This document shows positions 6,354 through 9,044 of a DNA stretch of 9,044 nucleotides, piece by piece; positions within the stretch are counted from its first letter, which is position 1; every line of letters begins with the position of its first letter. Position numbers and translations under genes: made by a program. This DNA is from Thermoplasmata archaeon (GTDB taxonomy: Archaea; Thermoplasmatota; Thermoplasmata; SG8-5; JAGLSY01): assembly GCA_023137005.1 (NCBI GenBank), contig JAGLQE010000230.1:1-9044 (forward strand), in the 5' to 3' direction. The notes under the pieces were generated by a model. That model worked only from the letters and a program-made list of their open reading frames with translations, did no database searches and was not told the origin of the DNA.

Positions 6354-6893
6354 TCATGCTCCCTCAATAAGAAGACCAGCAATGGCCTCCCGCCTTAGAT
6401 CGAACAGCTCATCGAATTTGACAAGGGCGTTTTTGGCTATGTTAAGACCTTTCTGGATCTCATCATCGTCACTTGAAGAGGTCGAGCTCTTGAGCTTCTC
6501 GGCCGCCCCTTTGACATTATCGATATTGTAAATAAGACTGAGATCCCAATCATACATCCTGTATAGCTGGGCCTGCTCTATTCTGTAATCTGGCGACACA
6601 CCCGTATAGCCCTGTTCCGCATGTCTGACCCTGTTCTGCGCGGCGGTCGTGTCATTGATCAATTTACCAACCTTGTCCAGCCATTGAATATCATTATTAC
6701 TTGCAAGATTGTCCCTGGAGGCCTCGATATCTCTGACCGCTATGCCAAGTTTGTCTGCCAGTTGCTCTCTCAGCAGGCGATCGGCTATCCTGAGGTCCTC
6801 TCTCTCCCTATAACCTTTGAAACCTGGAATCACCAGTTGGATCTTCTTGAGCAATCCTCTATCGTCCTCGACCTTCTGTCTTATGTCTGTCAT
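6354..6893 (-). CDS. Unrecognised helical soluble protein paired with the SPFH gene
   Basis: A 179-residue protein I cannot assign to a named family. It has no signal peptide or membrane segment and appears almost entirely alpha-helical, with many charged residues. The most distinctive part is near the N-terminus: LVIPGFKGYREREDLRIADR (about 20-39), followed by LLREQLADKLG. A Ser/Asp-rich break (137-144, SSTSSSDD) separates the main helical body from a final helical pair. I start at ATG 6893, preceded by GGGGA and a TATA-like box at a consistent distance; a TTG at 6914 would add seven residues. The stop codon lies 4 nt before the SPFH start, with that gene's ribosome binding site inside its last codons, so the two are almost certainly made together. 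A role as a partner or regulator of the SPFH scaffold is inferred from this arrangement only. Confidence 0.85.
   Translation of the reverse strand: MTDIRQKVEDDRGLLKKIQLVIPGFKGYREREDLRIADRLLREQLADKLGIAVRDIEASRDNLASNNDIQWLDKVGKLINDTTAAQNRVRHAEQGYTGVSPDYRIEQAQLYRMYDWDLSLIYNIDNVKGAAEKLKSSTSSSDDDEIQKGLNIAKNALVKFDELFDLRREAIAGLLIEGA
6359..6365 (-). promoter_or_regulatory. Ribosome binding site that sets the SPFH start
   Basis: GAGGGAG on the minus strand lies within the last codons of the helical-protein gene and 9 nt before the ATG at 6349. It supports the start at 6349 and translational coupling of the pair. Confidence 0.6.
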
Positions 6894-6927
6894 TTTGTGT
6901 CCCCATTTATTCAATAAGATTGTTTGA

Positions 6928-6938
6928 CTATATTAATC
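6928..6938 (-). promoter_or_regulatory. TATA box of the helical protein-SPFH unit
   Basis: The minus strand reads GATTAATATAG, centred about 40 nt before the ATG at 6893. It predicts transcription start near 6906, leaving a leader of about 13 nt that contains GGGGA. Confidence 0.45.
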
Positions 6939-6995
6939 TTGAGTTGGATTGCCCTGGGTACCAAGGTGATTCTTGGCCTCTATCTATTTATTACT

Positions 6996-7033
6996 AAAAA
7001 GTGAGGGGCCCAAAGCCTTGTCTGGACCCCTCA
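6996..7033 (-). terminator. Hairpin plus T5 terminator of the ABC transporter operon
   Basis: Read on the minus strand, 7033-7024 (TGAGGGGTCC) pairs with 7011-7002 (GGGCCCCTCA) over 10 positions with one mismatch, across a 12-nt loop. CTTTTT follows directly (6996-7001). It begins 20 nt after the permease stop codon and precedes the promoter of the next unit. Confidence 0.65.
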
Positions 7034-7052
7034 TTGATCGTTCACCGATCGC

Positions 7053-8213
7053 TCATTGCCTCTTCTTCAGCAGGATGATGGTGGCGCTCAGTGTGAGGAT
7101 GGCGAACAATATCAGTATGGTCAACTCCGGCCACACCTCGGCAACGCCCCAGCCACGAAGCATGATCGAGCGCTCCGCATCTATCCCGTATTTGAGTGGA
7201 ATGATATGAGCCAGAGGCTGTAGGATACGAGGTATCGATTGCACAGGCCAGAACAGGCCGGCCAATAGCACGGATGGGAACACTATCAGAGGTATGAACT
7301 GTATGGCCTGAAGCTCATTCTTGGCAGCTGATGAAAGCAGAAGACCAAGCCCTTGATGGCCTATGGCCAGTATGATGATCACGAAGAGTGCGAGGAACAC
7401 GCTGCCCGCGATATTTATATCAAATACCAGAATGGCCGCGGACAATATCACTATACTCTGCAATAGACCGATAACCCCGAATGCCATGGCATAGCCTATG
7501 ACTATCTCGGATTCACTGGCCGGGGAGACCAACAATCTCTGAAGAGTGCCTTCCCTTCGTTCGCCCACGAACAGTATTATCGATATCATGACCGTCACCA
7601 TGATGATGGAATAGGAAACGATTCCGGGGGCGAAATAATCAATGAACTCGATCTCCATAGCATCGCCATACTCCTTCGAGGTCTGAACGCTCATCGGTGC
7701 CGCGTCTGGCGGTATGTTCAATTGGATCATGAGCTCTTCCTGGGTCTCGACCAAAGCATCCTGAAGACCCTGCATCAATGAGCCAGCAAGGTTGGGGTTT
7801 GAATCATCAATATCGACCTCTATGATGGACGTCTCTGTCCCGTTCATCGCGAAATTCATGAACATATTACTGGTGAAATTGGCCGGGAAAGCGAATATGG
7901 CCCACACTTCCGCTTCCTGGAGATCTAATTTCGCAGTATCCCAATCATCATAATAATGTATGACATAAGTTTCATCATCCAGATTGCCGATGATGGCATC
8001 TGCAAAAGATAACTCCATACCAGTGGGAGTGGTCATGCCCATATCATCATTGATTATAGCAATGTCCAGATCCTTGGGGTCACCACCAAAGGCATATCCA
8101 AAGACCAGCATCATGACCAGGGGCATTATCAGGACAAAGGCCAGTGTGCGTTTGTCATGCCTGAACTGCATCAGGGACCTTTTTGTAAAGGCCAATGTGC
8201 GTCGCATATTCAT
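7053..8213 (-). CDS. ABC-2 type transporter permease
   Basis: A 386-residue membrane protein with the ABC-2 exporter layout: one N-terminal membrane segment (about 25-43), a large external domain (about 44-194) and five more segments (about 195-216, 238-264, 268-295, 303-323, 363-383). The ERREGTLQRLLVSPAS stretch (218-233) after the second segment is the conserved ABC-2 cytoplasmic element thought to contact the ATPase. The external domain is acidic and carries NFTSN and NGTET sequons, which archaea could glycosylate. A full single-chain permease of this length would normally act as a homodimer with two ATPase copies. I start at the ATG at 8213, which overlaps the ATPase stop codon by one base (TGATG) and lies 7 nt after GGAGGT; an upstream TTG (8216) and a later ATG (8207) are less likely. 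Substrate is unknown; relatives export drugs, lipids or polysaccharides. Confidence 0.92.
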   Translation of the reverse strand: MNMRRTLAFTKRSLMQFRHDKRTLAFVLIMPLVMMLVFGYAFGGDPKDLDIAIINDDMGMTTPTGMELSFADAIIGNLDDETYVIHYYDDWDTAKLDLQEAEVWAIFAFPANFTSNMFMNFAMNGTETSIIEVDIDDSNPNLAGSLMQGLQDALVETQEELMIQLNIPPDAAPMSVQTSKEYGDAMEIEFIDYFAPGIVSYSIIMVTVMISIILFVGERREGTLQRLLVSPASESEIVIGYAMAFGVIGLLQSIVILSAAILVFDINIAGSVFLALFVIIILAIGHQGLGLLLSSAAKNELQAIQFIPLIVFPSVLLAGLFWPVQSIPRILQPLAHIIPLKYGIDAERSIMLRGWGVAEVWPELTILILFAILTLSATIILLKKRQ

Positions 8214-8932
8214 CAATCACACCTCCTGGCAAGGGCTAGGAAGGCTTCCTCCAGGGTTTTGGTCCCGGTGGATTCCATCAGGAGATGTGGTTCGTCCTCC
8301 GCTATCAATTCACCCTCTTTCATGAGGCCCACTCTGGTACAGTTATTTGCCTCATCCATGTAATGGGTGGTTATCAGTACTGTGATATTATCAGCGGCCA
8401 TCTTCTCGAAATACTCCCAGAATAAGGCTCTGAGCTCGGGATCCACACCCACCGTGGGCTCGTCCAGGAAAAGCAGCTTCGGACGATGGATCATGGCACA
8501 TGCCAGGCTCAGCCTGTGCTTCATTCCGCCGCTGAGAGTGGATGCTATGGAGTTCCGCCTGTGGGAAAGGTCAACGAAATCAAGTAATTCCACCTCTCTG
8601 ACCTTGATCTCGGCCTTGGTCAGGCCGTATATCTCGCCGAAAAGCTGGATATTCTCGTGAACCGTGTTCTCCAAGTATATTGCAGTTTCTTGCGGCATAT
8701 AGCCGATATCGTTCAAGACCAATTTGGAGGGTATTTTGTGACCAAGTATGGAGGCTGATCCGGTTGATGCCAGGATCAAGCCGGTCAGCATCTTGATGGT
8801 CGTCGTCTTTCCCGAGCCATTGGGGCCCAGAAGACCATATACCTCGCCCTGTCTCACATTGAGGTTCAGCTTGTTCACGGCTTTCAGTTCGTCATAGTTC
8901 TTACATAGATCTTTTGTTTCAATTACATTCAA
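8213..8932 (-). CDS. ABC transporter ATP-binding protein (ABC-2 exporter type)
   Basis: A 239-residue nucleotide-binding domain with every key motif: Walker A GPNGSGKT (36-43), Q-loop Gln81 (MPQE), signature LSGGM (133-137), Walker B LLFLDEP with catalytic Glu158, D-loop VGVDP and switch His190 (TTHYMDEA). The short C-terminal extension ending in TLEEAFLALARRCD is typical of the CcmA/DrrA-like exporters that pair with ABC-2 permeases. It should energise export by the permease encoded directly after it. I start at TTG 8932, 8 nt after GGAGG; a GTG at 8941 overlaps that ribosome binding site and is unlikely to be used. Its last codons AGG-AGG-TGT-GAT form the ribosome binding site for the permease, so the two proteins are probably made in linked amounts. 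Nothing in the sequence identifies the substrate. Confidence 0.93.
   Translation of the reverse strand: MNVIETKDLCKNYDELKAVNKLNLNVRQGEVYGLLGPNGSGKTTTIKMLTGLILASTGSASILGHKIPSKLVLNDIGYMPQETAIYLENTVHENIQLFGEIYGLTKAEIKVREVELLDFVDLSHRRNSIASTLSGGMKHRLSLACAMIHRPKLLFLDEPTVGVDPELRALFWEYFEKMAADNITVLITTHYMDEANNCTRVGLMKEGELIAEDEPHLLMESTGTKTLEEAFLALARRCD
8221..8226 (-). promoter_or_regulatory. Ribosome binding site inside the ATPase 3' end, for the permease
   Basis: GGAGGT on the minus strand is formed by the Arg-Arg codons near the end of the ATPase gene, 7 nt before the permease ATG at 8213. Confidence 0.7.
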
Positions 8933-8933
8933 A

Positions 8934-9044
8934 TCAATCACCTCCGCCTATACCATTGACCGTTATATCGGCCAGGCCGCGGATAGTTTCTTCCGACATC
9001 TCGATGAACACATCCTTGCCGATGAAGGCCTTTGCCACAAGGGA
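8934..9044 (-). CDS. C-terminal end of an unidentified protein (cut by window edge)
   Basis: An open minus-strand frame enters from the right edge and runs 36 codons to a TGA at 8934-8936. The visible residues begin SLVAKAFIGKDVFIEMS and end DITVNGIGGGD. They are too few to assign a family; there is no obvious membrane segment or known motif. The frame is credible because it ends exactly where the ATPase ribosome binding site sits, one base before the ATPase TTG start, the same coupled design seen between ATPase and permease. It is therefore probably the preceding gene of the same operon and may relate to the exporter's job, for instance as a regulator or accessory component, but nothing visible decides this. 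Confidence 0.6.
   Translation of the reverse strand, partial: SLVAKAFIGKDVFIEMSEETIRGLADITVNGIGGGD
8937..8945 (-). promoter_or_regulatory. Perfect GGAGGTGAT ribosome binding site for the ATPase
   Basis: The minus strand reads GGAGGTGAT, the full complement of the usual archaeal 16S 3' end. It is made of the last Gly-Gly-Asp codons of the upstream gene and places TTG 8932 at the correct distance, with GGAGG ending 8 nt before it. Confidence 0.75.

Noticed and set aside
6891..6914. TTG at 6914 as the start of the helical protein
   Set aside because: ATG 6893 has GGGGA at good spacing, and the predicted transcript start near 6906 falls inside the longer version.
8932..8941. GTG at 8941 as the ATPase start
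   Set aside because: The GTG is part of the GGAGGTGAT ribosome binding site itself, leaving no room for initiation; TTG 8932 has correct spacing.
1..9044. tRNA, rRNA, mobile elements or attachment sites
   Set aside because: No cloverleaf-like stretch, transposase motif or terminal inverted repeats were seen on reading; coding regions fill nearly the whole window.

Overview
The window looks archaeal. It carries an archaeal-type nascent polypeptide-associated complex protein (NAC plus UBA domains) and an Sm-like RNA-binding protein. Several genes are preceded by TATA-like boxes at the spacing expected for archaeal promoters, and the ribosome binding sites match GGAGGTGAT. The mix of PKD-repeat surface protein, DUF2085 protein and SPFH/zinc-ribbon protein would suit a Thermoplasmatota-like euryarchaeon, but that placement is inference and could be wrong.

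Left part, 1-2431. The window opens inside a large surface protein on the + strand: four PKD units of exactly 267 nt, an aspartate-rich (probably Ca-binding) stretch, one membrane anchor, an acidic cytoplasmic tail and a short SHOCT-like C-terminus. It converges on a minus-strand gene for a small YdjM/DUF457-like membrane protein. That gene's TATA box lies inside the longer possible reading frame and argues for a near-leaderless start at 2280. A 151-nt divergent promoter region follows.

Middle, 2432-4487 (+). NAC, LSm and a phosphoglucosamine/phosphomannomutase-type enzyme lie in one direction. NAC and LSm each have their own TATA-like box; the mutase probably shares the LSm transcript. The mutase converges on a DUF2085 membrane-protein gene. 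The lysine-rich 3' end of that gene puts T7-GTA-T7 on the + strand just past the mutase, a plausible oligo-T terminator.

Right part, 4512-9044 (all minus). Reading right to left, there are two transcription units. The first is an unidentified gene cut by the right edge, then an ABC ATPase, then an ABC-2 permease, ending in a hairpin followed by T5. The three genes are linked by ribosome binding sites embedded in the last codons of the preceding gene. The second is a helical soluble protein of no recognised family followed 4 nt later by an SPFH/band-7 protein with a Gly/Ala-rich linker and three C-terminal zinc ribbons, with the DUF2085 gene 65 nt further on. This helical-protein/SPFH pair is the most interesting candidate for a little-described system, probably acting at the membrane. 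No RNA genes, CRISPR arrays, transposons or attachment sites were seen, and no gene-free stretch exceeds 300 bases.
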